Positions 1 through 8,748 of a stretch of 64,000 nt of DNA are shown piece by piece. Within the stretch, counting starts at the first letter, position 1, and each line of letters begins with the position of its first letter. A model generated the notes under the pieces. The model had not been told where the DNA came from. It did no database searches and saw nothing but the letters and a program-made list of their open reading frames with translations. Both the position numbers and the translations under genes were made by a program. The stretch comes from Polluticaenibacter yanchengensis (GTDB lineage Bacteria > Bacteroidota > Bacteroidia > Chitinophagales > Chitinophagaceae). Where the stretch lies: NCBI GenBank assembly GCA_027854065.1, contig JAQGEF010000007.1, forward strand, positions 144,911 to 208,910, given 5' to 3'.

Positions 1-537
1 GTGAATGATCCAGGCTTTTGTACCGGCAACATTAAAAAAGTCCCGGCGAAAATTTTTAGCAGCAACAGCATTCACGATCCACATGGCACTATCCGCTTTA
101 TTCAGGTTCTCGTAAACCTCTCTCAAAGTAGATGCCATCATCAAATAATCGGAAAAGCGCTGGTTAAATTCATAATACACGTAAGGGTCATCAAAAATAG
201 ACTTCAGCTTATTGCCAAAATCTTTTTCCAGCAATAAAAAGGCCTTTCGTACCAATGGTAAACACCTCGCATATCCTGCCGCATCCACGCTTCGGTCATA
301 CAGGTACATACCCTGGTACAGCCAACCTACATAATATGTACTGTCCAGGCGGATAAACTCCCGCCCTCTTGGCAACGCGTCTTTATCCGTTGGCGATACC
401 CCGGCACGTTTAGCATCTATTTCATAGCGCTTCGCTTCTTTTTGAGCTTGTACTTCGCCCGCAAACAATACAAAAAGTAGTGCTAAGAAAGCCAGTTTGC
501 TAAACAGATTTACAATATGTTTTACTAATAGATTCAT
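1..537 (-). CDS. Secreted protein of unknown function, 3' part missing
   Basis: The reading frame is open on the minus strand from an ATG at 537 to the left edge of the window, giving the first 179 residues. Residues 1-32 look like a signal peptide: a basic start, a hydrophobic stretch rich in Leu, Phe and Ala, and a cleavage site near VQAQ. The mature part is rich in aromatic and charged residues and has an alternating helical pattern like TPR-type helical repeats, but I recognise no family. It lies downstream of and on the same strand as the MoxR operon. More than 500 bp separate them, including a structured repeat, so it may be a separate unit. It is a real gene by frame length and signal peptide; its function is unknown. 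Confidence 0.75.
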   Translation of the reverse strand, partial: MNLLVKHIVNLFSKLAFLALLFVLFAGEVQAQKEAKRYEIDAKRAGVSPTDKDALPRGREFIRLDSTYYVGWLYQGMYLYDRSVDAAGYARCLPLVRKAFLLLEKDFGNKLKSIFDDPYVYYEFNQRFSDYLMMASTLREVYENLNKADSAMWIVNAVAAKNFRRDFFNVAGTKAWIIH

Positions 538-580
538 TCTTTTTCTTCAGATAACTTCAGAATTATTTTATTTTATATAA

Positions 581-756
581 TGGGGTGGCCCTTTGCGCTT
601 TTGCAAGACTAGGAATACTCATTATAATTACGTTGCTTCATCCCGGCAAAGGGCCGGGCTTTTGGCAGTACTCCACGGCGGCAATACTTACTTCCCAGCT
701 TCGCAAAAGCCTGCAGCAGGTGCCGCCTGCGGGGTACTGCTGCCAATCCCTCACCC
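581..756 (-). repeat. Structured interspersed repeat, copy 1
   Basis: Read on the minus strand, the element opens with GGGTGAGGGATTGGCAGCAG and closes with GGGCCACCCC, so the ends pair (GGGT/ACCC). Inside, GGCAGCAGTAC pairs with GTACTGCC, flanked by GGGATT on the 5' side and AAAAGCCC on the 3' side. A further inner arm AGGCGGCA pairs with TGCCGCC. It shares its inner sequence with the copy at 14858-15036. It lies between two minus-strand genes. Short ORFs crossing it are not coding. Confidence 0.8.
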
Positions 757-1060
757 GCTTCGCAAGTGTTAGTAGCATTAATAATTGTCTATGTTTTCAA
801 AAACTAAGCATACCAAATATTCGCTCCCTTAAGGATCACATTTATTACACACTTTTTTTCTACTATAAACATTAGATACCTTTGGTATCTACAGAGCCGT
901 ATCATTCTTCTGAGTAGTTATTAAACGCTATTGATTGTTAAATGACAAAACTCAAATTAAAAGCATCATTACTTCACTCAAACATCTTATCACGTTTGCT
1001 CCAGTCCCCTCTCTGCAGAGGTTGGGAGGGCGGCTCTCATTATTGTGAACTTATTACATT
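757..1060. other. Intergenic region with an imperfect palindrome
   Basis: This stretch carries no gene that I can support. It is AT-rich, apart from a GC-rich imperfect hairpin near 1003-1040 (CCCCTCTCTGCAGAGG followed by GGGAGGGCGGC). It sits just downstream of the MoxR stop codon and could be a terminator for that operon. It does not have the ends of the eight-copy repeat family. Confidence 0.4.
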
Positions 1061-2044
1061 TTACTTCGCCAAATTTAACCGGCTCAACCTGTCCAGTTCA
1101 ACCTTTAAAACCGCATCCAGTACCCTGCTCTTTGCTTCTTTGTTTTTGTATATCAAACGATGGTCCAATACCGGTTTAATGAGCAATGCAATATCGTCCT
1201 CTATTACATAATCCCTGCCATTGATAAGTGCGAATGCTTTCAGGCATTTTAAGAAAGTAATACCACTCCTGGTTGATGCGCCCAAAACAATCTCTGCATG
1301 CTGACGTGTTTGAGCAACAATATTTCTCACTGCTTTTACCAGCTCTTCATGGATCAATATTTTTTCCGATTCCGCCTGTAAGAACTTTACATCTTCAATA
1401 TTCAGTACCGTTTGTATCTGTTCCAGGTTCCGGGATATACCAAGGTAGTTATTATAGATCTCCAATTCAGTATCTTCATCCACATAACCAAAAATAATTT
1501 TAATAAAAAAACGGTCCAGTTGTGCGGCCGGTAACGGATAAGTCCCTTCCATCTCTACCGGGTTCTGTGTGGCAATAGTAAAGAAAACATCTTCCAGTTT
1601 ATAGGTAACATCACCGGATGTAATCTGGTGTTCCGCCATACACTCCAATAAAGCACTCTGTACTTTTGGGGAAGCACGGTTGATCTCATCTGCCAATAAC
1701 ACATTGCAAAACAACGGTCCCTTTTTAAAGATAAATTCCTTTTTGTCTTCGTCGTAAATATGTGCGCCTAGCAGATCCATCGGCAACAGGTCTGGTGTAA
1801 ATTGGACCCGTTTAAATACTGAAGTATCCCGTGCATTCTTACCACCAATACTTTGTGCCAGCGTTTTGGCCATTACTGTTTTACCTGTTCCAGGGTTATC
1901 TTCCAGCAAAATATGCCCTTTAGCCAGCAACGCTGTTAAAATGTATTTTATCTGGTTGTCCTTACCTCTGATTACCTGTTGAATATTTTGCTGAAGCACC
2001 TGCAACTGGTGATAGCTTTGCTCCATATTGATTGCGTTGTCCAT
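1061..2044 (-). CDS. MoxR-family AAA+ ATPase
   Basis: A 327-residue MoxR ATPase of normal family length. The Walker A motif is at residues 49-56 (PGTGKT) and Walker B at about 115-120 (VLLADE), followed by INRASPK, the usual MoxR continuation. The C-terminal lid helices follow from about residue 230. MoxR proteins act as chaperone-like ATPases that mature or assemble partner proteins, typically with DUF58 and vWA or transglutaminase partners. Here the gene starts 9 bp after the stop of the transglutaminase gene, with a DUF58 gene further upstream, so the three form the standard partner set and are probably co-transcribed. An internal Met at residue 7 is an alternative start. Confidence 0.95.
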   Translation of the reverse strand: MDNAINMEQSYHQLQVLQQNIQQVIRGKDNQIKYILTALLAKGHILLEDNPGTGKTVMAKTLAQSIGGKNARDTSVFKRVQFTPDLLPMDLLGAHIYDEDKKEFIFKKGPLFCNVLLADEINRASPKVQSALLECMAEHQITSGDVTYKLEDVFFTIATQNPVEMEGTYPLPAAQLDRFFIKIIFGYVDEDTELEIYNNYLGISRNLEQIQTVLNIEDVKFLQAESEKILIHEELVKAVRNIVAQTRQHAEIVLGASTRSGITFLKCLKAFALINGRDYVIEDDIALLIKPVLDHRLIYKNKEAKSRVLDAVLKVELDRLSRLNLAK

Positions 2045-2053
2045 ATATCTGAA

Positions 2054-4795
2054 TTATTTTAATCTAGGTTTTGTATAGAATCCAATTAAACGGTAAATAT
2101 TCATCCAACTAACGAAACGTTTCTTCGTTGGAATACCTGCTTTTATTTTATCTTTTACTTCAGGATAAACAGCTTCTATTTGCTTTTCATCCCAATTGTT
2201 TAATGGCTGCTCACTGTATTTTGATTTTAAGAAGGTATTTAAAAACAAAGCGTAATTTGTGCCAAACTGTTTATCTACTTTTTGCTGTGCAAACTGTAAA
2301 GCTGTTGTGTTGGCTCTATGATACCCCATCTGGTTCAGGTAATAATTAATAGCAATATACCGGTTAAATGCCAGTTCTTTCCATTTTCCCTGTGCGGCTA
2401 ATTGCTTGCTGGTCGCTTTATAATGATAGTAGGCAAAAATGAGTCTTGGCAGGAACAAAAGGAATAGCAATGCTGCCAGTAACAGCCCGGTTACAGTCCA
2501 GAATACATTTGTCCAGTTGGTCGGTTTCGTTTTGCCAACAGGCTCTTTTTTGTCTTTTGTCAGCGAATCTTTCGGCATTACTTTTAGTTCATCAATTGGT
2601 GCCGGAGATGGAAATTTCTTCAATATTGATTTTCCAGAATCAGTAGGGTTCGCCACAATGTTTTTAAATACCTCTGAATAAGAAACGGCCACCACTTCAT
2701 CATTTGGTTTTAACAGGTGGAGCGGAATATTTCCCGTATCACTATATACCCTGGCAATAGAAATATCCATGGTCATCATTTCAGGAGAAGATAACTTATA
2801 CCGCTTATCCCAGTACAAAAACTCCTTCACGCTCATCGTCACCTGCTTTTTGAGGGTATCAATATCAATGGTTTTACCGTTGGCTACCAGATAAGCTTTT
2901 TGTGAAGTCAATGGCGGCGTCTGGTCAGGTTGTGGCGCATCCTGCTGGTCCTGGCTAGGAACGGTGGTATCAAAATCCAGCCAGCCATAGCCAGGAAAAT
3001 ACACCTGTACCCATGCGTGTGCCTGGTCTTCATAAAACCAATACCAGCCTGGATTTTTATTGCTTCTGTCAACTGTTAGAAAACCTGTAGCAATGCGCGA
3101 CGGAATACCTAATGAGCGTAATAAAAATAAAGTAGCACCGGCATAGTAAGCACAATAGCCTTTTTTATTTTCGAACAGGAAGAAGGTTAATTTATTCGCA
3201 CTTGGTATACCCGGCACACCGGGATTATCTGAATATTTAAACGTTGGTAAATTATCTTCATCCTTTGCCAGGAAATAATCTTTTATGGCAATGGTCTTAT
3301 CTACCACTGTCCTGGCATCGGCTTTTTGCACGATTTGTTTTGCAAGGTTTGAGATACTGTCATACTCAGCACCGGCCGGCATAAATGTATAGTAATCTAA
3401 AAAGTCTTTGGGAACATCATTATACAGGTCCGCTGTGCGTAATATTTCAAAACGCTGCTTCTGGAAATTTTGTAAGAACGGGTCATCAGTGGCGTTATAC
3501 ACAAAGTAAGCGCTGTTCAGGTCGCTTACCAGCATTTTAGTTCTGTAAGCCGATTTGTAGAAATCTTTATTCTCCTCCGGTACCGAAATAGGTTGCAGAA
3601 AGAAAGACGTAGATGGTGCTACATAATCGCTAACCGATAAGTTATGATTGTAAATTTCTGCAGAAACTATTTTCCGGTTTTTAGTACTCATGCCATTTAC
3701 AAGTACTGTACTATCCTGCTTGGTAAAAAACAAAGGTACTTTAGCCACATCGGGGCTAAACAAATCGTTATAGGGCCTTAATGAATCTACTTCAAATGTT
3801 TGGGTTGCCGTATCGAATTTGCTGTAATAATCATAAACAAAGTACAGCGGATTGGGCGTTTTGCCATCCTGGAAAAAGTTATCCAGTTTGGCGACAAATA
3901 ATACAGAATCTTTATTCGCCTTGTTATTGGAACCAGAAAGTCCCATGTTATTTTTTAAGCCGGTGCCACCGTTCCTGTTTTCTGTCATGGTGCTATTATT
4001 CCCTTCACCTTCTTTTGGATTAGCGCCTGCGCCCCATTCTCTTTCTATCACATCGAAATCGGTTCTGAAAATAGCCAGCAAGGCCAGCAACAACATAAAA
4101 ATGACCAATGCGAAACCACCCATCCTTTTCACCATGTTTAAGGCGAAAGCGGATTCATGGTCGCTCATATTCCTGATGAGCTCACTGGTATAAATAATGT
4201 AGAAAGCATACACCAGGATGGGTGCAAACATCAGCACGATGTCATCAGATGTTCCGGTACTTATGGCCCCGACTACTATTATCATTACCGCCAATAAAGC
4301 AATGCTCCAGAATATACTGAAAAACCTGGTACGGGATAATCCATATCCTGCAAACCAGCCTAAAACAAATAATACGGAGAAGTTCTGATATTTGACCGCC
4401 CATTTAAAGCCGTCGAACTCTCCGCTAAACAAATTGGTACTAAACTCATAACCGATATATGCCAGTATTATAATGGCGGCTGCCGTGGTTATAAAACGGA
4501 AACGCCTTGCATAAATAAAGAATGCACCATATAGTCCTGCTGCAAAAGCAATACTTTGTTTCAGCCAGTTATTTTGTAAAAATTCAAAATATTCATTGGC
4601 AGTAAATAAAACATAAGCCGCCAGTATAATGGTAGGAATACCTAATAGAATGTACTGAGCCAGTTCTTTCTTCCAGGTATGTACACGCACACTTAAACCC
4701 CATCCTTTAAACGGGGCCAATAATTCTTTTCTGGTATGTACAGGTGTTCCCTTTTGTTTGTTTCTCATGAATCTTTTTTGTTCCCTGAAGTTCAA
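2054..4795 (-). CDS. Membrane transglutaminase-like protein (TgpA type)
   Basis: A 913-residue protein. The N-terminal 250 residues contain about six or seven hydrophobic membrane segments. A large soluble region follows, with a transglutaminase core: Cys at about residue 548 (KGYCAYYAG), His at about 592 (DQAHAWVQVYF) and Asp at about 607 (WLDFD), which together form the expected triad. A further membrane helix lies near 755-785, followed by a cytoplasmic DUF4129-like tail. The layout matches TgpA-type proteins, whose soluble domain faces the periplasm. It is the middle gene of the DUF58-transglutaminase-MoxR operon. The substrate is unknown; the family is linked to envelope integrity. A second Met at residue 10 is an alternative start. 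Confidence 0.9.
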   Translation of the reverse strand: MNFREQKRFMRNKQKGTPVHTRKELLAPFKGWGLSVRVHTWKKELAQYILLGIPTIILAAYVLFTANEYFEFLQNNWLKQSIAFAAGLYGAFFIYARRFRFITTAAAIIILAYIGYEFSTNLFSGEFDGFKWAVKYQNFSVLFVLGWFAGYGLSRTRFFSIFWSIALLAVMIIVVGAISTGTSDDIVLMFAPILVYAFYIIYTSELIRNMSDHESAFALNMVKRMGGFALVIFMLLLALLAIFRTDFDVIEREWGAGANPKEGEGNNSTMTENRNGGTGLKNNMGLSGSNNKANKDSVLFVAKLDNFFQDGKTPNPLYFVYDYYSKFDTATQTFEVDSLRPYNDLFSPDVAKVPLFFTKQDSTVLVNGMSTKNRKIVSAEIYNHNLSVSDYVAPSTSFFLQPISVPEENKDFYKSAYRTKMLVSDLNSAYFVYNATDDPFLQNFQKQRFEILRTADLYNDVPKDFLDYYTFMPAGAEYDSISNLAKQIVQKADARTVVDKTIAIKDYFLAKDEDNLPTFKYSDNPGVPGIPSANKLTFFLFENKKGYCAYYAGATLFLLRSLGIPSRIATGFLTVDRSNKNPGWYWFYEDQAHAWVQVYFPGYGWLDFDTTVPSQDQQDAPQPDQTPPLTSQKAYLVANGKTIDIDTLKKQVTMSVKEFLYWDKRYKLSSPEMMTMDISIARVYSDTGNIPLHLLKPNDEVVAVSYSEVFKNIVANPTDSGKSILKKFPSPAPIDELKVMPKDSLTKDKKEPVGKTKPTNWTNVFWTVTGLLLAALLFLLFLPRLIFAYYHYKATSKQLAAQGKWKELAFNRYIAINYYLNQMGYHRANTTALQFAQQKVDKQFGTNYALFLNTFLKSKYSEQPLNNWDEKQIEAVYPEVKDKIKAGIPTKKRFVSWMNIYRLIGFYTKPRLK

Positions 4796-4910
4796 TTTCT
4801 TTGCAGCTGTTCATTTTAATACGCTGCTGCCTGTTAAATAGCAGCACTAAAGATGAACGGAGCGTCGCAACAATGTTTAATAGAAATCCTAACGATGATT
4901 CAATAAAAAA

Positions 4911-6278
4911 TTAAATCACAATGACTTTATCGGCCATTTTTTTGCAAAGGGTTTCTAACTGGTTTTCGTTTTGTTTTATCCTGCTTCTTTTTGTACTAAA
5001 GCGCCATTGAATGGTATGTAGCTTATCCTTATCTTTCTCTTCCTGTAAAAACAACCAGGTGATCCAGTTGGTCATCCATCCACGCCGCATACCATTTGTT
5101 AATTTTGCAAGTACCACTGTAATATTTCCATTGGCAGATAAAATATTTTCAACCTCGTTAATATCGGATAAAGACGAGATACAAAGTATGGACAATTTTT
5201 GCTGATTGATTAAATGGCTCAACGGTGTATTGGTTTGCCAGTTGCTCACTGCAATATTATATTCCGTTTTTGCCATTGCGTCTGTCAGCAGTTCATTACT
5301 CACAGGTTGGTCCATTATCAGGTGCAACTGTGGCTGCTGCGTATAAATGGTTTTAAACACACTCCATAACACATTTTTATAATAGTTAAGACCGCGTGTT
5401 TGCATTACGGTCAGGCCGTCTACTCCAACACTATCGTAAAAACTGACATACATGTATATTTCCGCCGCTATGGGATCGAATATCTCCGGTGTACGCACTA
5501 CCAGTTCTTTGTTCTTGGCATATATTTTCCATACGATCCGACGTACATCATCGTTAGATTCAAATTTCTTATAGTTCAGGTACTCCCCTTCTACCCTTCG
5601 CAACTCTTCAATGCGTACATTGTCTTCATTGGTATATTTCGGGTTCGGCGGTGTGGCCAGCGTATTTAAATCGTGAGGTTTCGTATAAAAACTCTGGTTG
5701 ATCTTCTCTGTAACGCTCAGGGAGAAAAACTGGAAAAAATCTTCAAAATATACCGTCATCTTATAAACCTGGTATTCCTTTATAGAAGGTAGCGGCCAGT
5801 TGTACCACCCTGATTTATTCCAGCTAAACAGTTTACTTTGCTTATCCTTCACTATGGAAAACTTGTCTGATAACTGCGCATCGTCATAATAAAACCTGAA
5901 ACGTAAAAAGCCGAAAACCGGTTGCAATATTGGCGATAATTTAAAATTTATTTTCTGAAGCTGCTGCTTTTTATTCTGCACATGCTGGTTACTTAGTGCT
6001 ACCTTAACTTTGCCCCGTTTTTTGGCTATTAAAAACAGTACATAAGGCACCAGTACCGATACTAAACTTAATACCAGTATCGTTAAAATAAAAGCCGTTG
6101 TTACTTTTACCAGCAATTTTACAACCTGTGTGTACAGGGAAACTTCATGAAAAACGGTTTGCTTTAGCAACCATTGATGCCCTAACCATAAGCACACTGC
6201 AAAAAATAACAGGTACACTGTTGCAGGCAGGTGAAACGCCAGTTGTGATATTTTAAACCTTATGCTTTTTAACGACAT
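4911..6278 (-). CDS. DUF58 domain-containing protein
   Basis: A 455-residue protein with two membrane helices at about residues 18-34 and 60-84. A soluble domain follows that carries the DUF58 signature (RRVEGEYLNYKKFESNDDVR then RRIVWKIYAKN, the family's RxYxxGDDxRxIdW pattern). DUF58 proteins are vWA-like partners of MoxR ATPases. It is the first gene of the operon, with 115 bp between its stop and the next start. The gap upstream of its start is shared with a divergent gene and contains a structured repeat (6356-6502). The family assignment is firm; the molecular role is not known. Confidence 0.88.
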   Translation of the reverse strand: MSLKSIRFKISQLAFHLPATVYLLFFAVCLWLGHQWLLKQTVFHEVSLYTQVVKLLVKVTTAFILTILVLSLVSVLVPYVLFLIAKKRGKVKVALSNQHVQNKKQQLQKINFKLSPILQPVFGFLRFRFYYDDAQLSDKFSIVKDKQSKLFSWNKSGWYNWPLPSIKEYQVYKMTVYFEDFFQFFSLSVTEKINQSFYTKPHDLNTLATPPNPKYTNEDNVRIEELRRVEGEYLNYKKFESNDDVRRIVWKIYAKNKELVVRTPEIFDPIAAEIYMYVSFYDSVGVDGLTVMQTRGLNYYKNVLWSVFKTIYTQQPQLHLIMDQPVSNELLTDAMAKTEYNIAVSNWQTNTPLSHLINQQKLSILCISSLSDINEVENILSANGNITVVLAKLTNGMRRGWMTNWITWLFLQEEKDKDKLHTIQWRFSTKRSRIKQNENQLETLCKKMADKVIVI

Positions 6279-6355
6279 TTATAATCAAAAAAATTAAAGC
6301 ATGAAGATAAGCAATGTAATCAATAGCAAGTTGTAAAGGCTTTGTAAAAATTATT

Positions 6356-6502
6356 GGGGGCTATGAGCTTTGATCCATAACCTGCCTGTTGTTCCGGCTG
6401 CTTTGGGGTCCGCTACGCTCCGTGCTGGTCTCGACAAAATTGTTACAGTCTCCTCAGTGTCGCACCGGCTCGAAAACTCGCCGCCCACGCATCCGGCAGC
6501 CC
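6356..6502 (-). repeat. Structured interspersed repeat, copy 2
   Basis: Read on the minus strand, it starts GGGCTGCCGGATGC and ends CATAGCCCCC. GGGCT pairs with AGCCC. CCGGA-TGC pairs with GCA-GCCGG. Inside is the hairpin GGCGAG-TTTT-CGAGCC, with two adjacent G-A mismatches, then a GTGC/GCAC arm and the motif GGAGCGTAGCGGA. It lies between two divergently transcribed genes, unlike most copies. Confidence 0.82.
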
Positions 6503-6603
6503 ATTTGGCCGTGGAATGCCTATTAAACGATCATTATAAGTGTATAACCACATAAATTATCCAGTAAACCTTTTTAAAATAAATTATTAAAGCCTTCCAG
6601 GCA

Positions 6604-6611
6604 TAAATTTG
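6604..6611 (+). promoter_or_regulatory. Bacteroidota -7 promoter element
   Basis: TAAATTTG matches the TAnnTTTG consensus exactly and ends 16 bp before the ATG at 6628. No clear -33 TTTG box was seen at the usual distance, so this is a partial match. Confidence 0.45.
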
Positions 6612-6627
6612 CTGCTAAATCAGTTAC

Positions 6628-7329
6628 ATGAAGAAGAAACAAAATAACGGACAGCAACATCAAAGCCCGGAAAGTTATATAAAAGCAAGGGCCAGGAAAC
6701 TTCCCTTGGGAACCAGCTATATCAGTTCAGACTGGAAAGAGTCCGGACTGGCTAATATATTGATCACAAGAAAGCATGTAAATGGCAATGTTACTGTTGG
6801 CGCTTATTTAGTTGATCTGTATTGCCTGGGTGTAAAACAATGTTATTATTTTTTCAATCTCTCCCCTCATCAATTTGATGATATCCTTACTGAAGGTGAT
6901 GTAGCAATTGACTACAATACGGTACACAACATTCTTTATGGCGCTGTTGAATATGCTGAAGAATTAGGGTTTAAGCCTGCAAAAGACTGGAGTATTGCAG
7001 AATTTATACTTGAACCGGATGATGACAATGTACCATTGGTTGACATTGAGTTTGGCAGGGACGGGAAGCCGTTTTTTGTACCCGGACCTGGTGACCAGCA
7101 ATATAAAATAATGGACATACTTAATACATTGGTTAAAAATGTAGGTATCGGTAACTTTTATTTTGACGATTCGTTTATTAATGATGCAAACGATGACGAT
7201 TTTGAAGATGATGAAGAAATAGATGAATTGGATTATGAACATCTTTTTGAAGATGAAAAATCTGAGAATATAGATATTGAAGACTACATAGATTTTGAAG
7301 AAGAAAAAGATGAAGACAAAAAGGACTAA
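6628..7329 (+). CDS. Conserved protein of unknown function with a very acidic tail
   Basis: A 233-residue protein without signal peptide or membrane segments, so probably cytoplasmic. Residues 15-75 hold the best-conserved-looking part (KLPLGTSY, WKESGLANILITR, NGNVTVGAYLVDLYCLG), a pattern I recall from uncharacterised Bacteroidota proteins. From about residue 180 to the end it becomes an extreme run of Asp and Glu with scattered aromatic residues and almost no basic residues until the last three lysines. Such tails can mimic nucleic acid or buffer metal ions, but nothing here proves that. A promoter-like element lies just upstream and a hairpin terminator just downstream, so it is probably a single-gene unit. 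I do not assign a function. Confidence 0.85.
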   Translation: MKKKQNNGQQHQSPESYIKARARKLPLGTSYISSDWKESGLANILITRKHVNGNVTVGAYLVDLYCLGVKQCYYFFNLSPHQFDDILTEGDVAIDYNTVHNILYGAVEYAEELGFKPAKDWSIAEFILEPDDDNVPLVDIEFGRDGKPFFVPGPGDQQYKIMDILNTLVKNVGIGNFYFDDSFINDANDDDFEDDEEIDELDYEHLFEDEKSENIDIEDYIDFEEEKDEDKKD

Positions 7330-7335
7330 TATTAT

Positions 7336-7371
7336 TTACCAAAGCTTTTCTAATCAAAAAGGCTTTGGTAA
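7336..7371 (+). terminator. Hairpin after the acidic-tail protein gene
   Basis: TTACCAAAGC and GCTTTGGTAA form a perfect 10-bp stem starting 7 bp after the stop codon. The following T-rich stretch is weak, so termination efficiency is uncertain. Confidence 0.55.
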
Positions 7372-7486
7372 CCTTAATGATTATACTTTTTATTAGATAA
7401 TATTCTCAAAAGAAGTATAAAGCTTGATTTTTGCTGACGCTTATAAAAAACTAATATTACATATCCAGAAATCAGTCAGCAAGCCT

Positions 7487-8092
7487 ATGAAAAACAAAAT
7501 ACCAATTCTACTCATATATTCACGGCTTATTATCGGGTTCGTACTCATTTTACTCAGTTATCTCAAAATTGAGCATTATAGTATTTATTCGATCTCATTA
7601 CTTACTATTGGCTTACTTACAGATGTTTTTGATGGTATTATAGCTCGTCATCTAAACATTTCCAATCAACAATTAAGACGTTTAGATTCTACCATCGATC
7701 AGATTTTCTTTATTTCAGTCGCCATTGCTACATATATACAATGCCCTGCATTTTTTGCAGACAATGCCTTAAAGTTAATCGTGCTTTTCAGTATTGAAGC
7801 CCTGACCTATATCGTGAGCTTCGTAAAGTTCAAAAGAGAAATTGCAACACATAGCATTGGGGCCAAACTGTGGACACTTACAATATTTGCAACATTGATT
7901 CAAGTGATGGCTCAATGCCAATCAGGCATTCTTTTCAACATTTGCTTCTGGTCGGGAATCGTTACTCGCATTGAAATTATAGCCATTATTGTCATCTTAA
8001 AAAACTGGACAAATGATGTACCTACATTTTACCATGCCATTAAACTAAAACAAGGTAAAACAATTAAAAGACATAAGTTGTTCAACGGGTAG
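7487..8092 (+). CDS. CDP-alcohol phosphatidyltransferase family protein
   Basis: A 201-residue integral membrane enzyme from the ATG at 7487. The open frame extends upstream only through a TTG, which I reject. The family motif DxxDGxxAR-x8-G-x3-D-x3-D is present as D46, D49, G50, A53, R54, D67 and D71. The usual Gly before RRLD is Leu63. Around it are five or six hydrophobic segments. Members transfer a phosphatidyl group from CDP-diacylglycerol to an alcohol such as glycerol phosphate, serine or inositol; the acceptor cannot be told here. All four Asp residues remain, so activity is possible. The gene stands alone between a hairpin and a structured repeat. Confidence 0.85.
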   Translation: MKNKIPILLIYSRLIIGFVLILLSYLKIEHYSIYSISLLTIGLLTDVFDGIIARHLNISNQQLRRLDSTIDQIFFISVAIATYIQCPAFFADNALKLIVLFSIEALTYIVSFVKFKREIATHSIGAKLWTLTIFATLIQVMAQCQSGILFNICFWSGIVTRIEIIAIIVILKNWTNDVPTFYHAIKLKQGKTIKRHKLFNG

Positions 8093-8191
8093 TATGAATA
8101 AAAAAGGGGATAGAACAGAAAGAATAAAAATATAAAAATTATAAAACATATTTAAATTAATATATCTTATAATAGAATTACAAATGTAAAA

Positions 8192-8306
8192 GGGCTGCCG
8201 GATATGTAAGGTGGCGAGGTACGAGCCAGTGCCTCAGCACCGAGCGTGAGCGAGCCTGGAATAGCCGGAACTAATGTTGAAAAAGATATTAATGGCTGAA
8301 AGCCCC
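8192..8306 (+). repeat. Structured interspersed repeat, copy 3 (shortest)
   Basis: This is the most compact copy, 115 bp, and shows the layout clearly. GGGCT pairs with AGCCC at the ends. CCGGATA faces ATAGCCGG. Inside are three small hairpins: GGCGAG-GTA-CGAGCC, GTGC-CTCA-GCAC and GAGC-GTGA-GCGA; the last has a GNRA-type loop if transcribed. The 3' part after GCCGGAAC is AT-rich. It lies between convergent genes. Confidence 0.85.
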
Positions 8307-8319
8307 TAAAAAAGAATAA

Positions 8320-8739
8320 TTACTTGCCTGAAAAATGTATTAATGCCAATTTATAGCCGTTTAATCCTAAACCTATAATTGTGCCTGCGCATTTGGCAGA
8401 TACATGGCTAATGTGGCGGAAAGATTCACGGGCGGCTGTATTGCTGATATGCACTTCTACCACCGGTGTATTGATGGCGGCAATGGCATCACCAATAGCT
8501 ACTGAAGTGTGGGTATAACCTCCCGGGTTAAATATAATGCCATCATAAGTAAACCCTACCTCATGCAAAAAGTTGATCAACTCTCCTTCAACATTGCTTT
8601 GATAGTAAACAAAATCAACATCCGGAAACTCTGATTGTAATTGAGCAAAATAAGACTCAAAATCGGAATTGCCATAAATTGTTGGTTCGCGCTTGCCTAA
8701 CAAATTGAGGTTCGGCCCATTTATGATGGCTATTTTCAT
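8320..8739 (-). CDS. aroQ: Type II 3-dehydroquinate dehydratase
   Basis: A 139-residue enzyme of typical length for the type II family. It catalyses reversible dehydration of 3-dehydroquinate to 3-dehydroshikimate in the shikimate pathway and normally forms a cytoplasmic dodecamer. The N-terminal signature GPNLNLLGKREP with the following TIYG supplies the flexible active-site loop (Arg and Tyr). NPGGYTHTSVAI and EVHISN carry the substrate-binding Asn and His residues. It starts 9 bp after the carA stop and is probably translated from the same transcript. Identification is secure. Confidence 0.96.
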   Translation of the reverse strand: MKIAIINGPNLNLLGKREPTIYGNSDFESYFAQLQSEFPDVDFVYYQSNVEGELINFLHEVGFTYDGIIFNPGGYTHTSVAIGDAIAAINTPVVEVHISNTAARESFRHISHVSAKCAGTIIGLGLNGYKLALIHFSGK

Positions 8740-8748
8740 ATTGATATT

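Noticed and set aside
585-875. 96-codon plus-strand ORF at the left intergenic region
   Set aside because: It lies across structured repeat copy 1, has no ribosome-binding or promoter sign, and translates to an unpatterned sequence.
1003-1040. GC-rich palindrome as a member of the repeat family
   Set aside because: It lacks the GGAU/AGCC frame; it resembles a simple hairpin or a different common Bacteroidota repeat.
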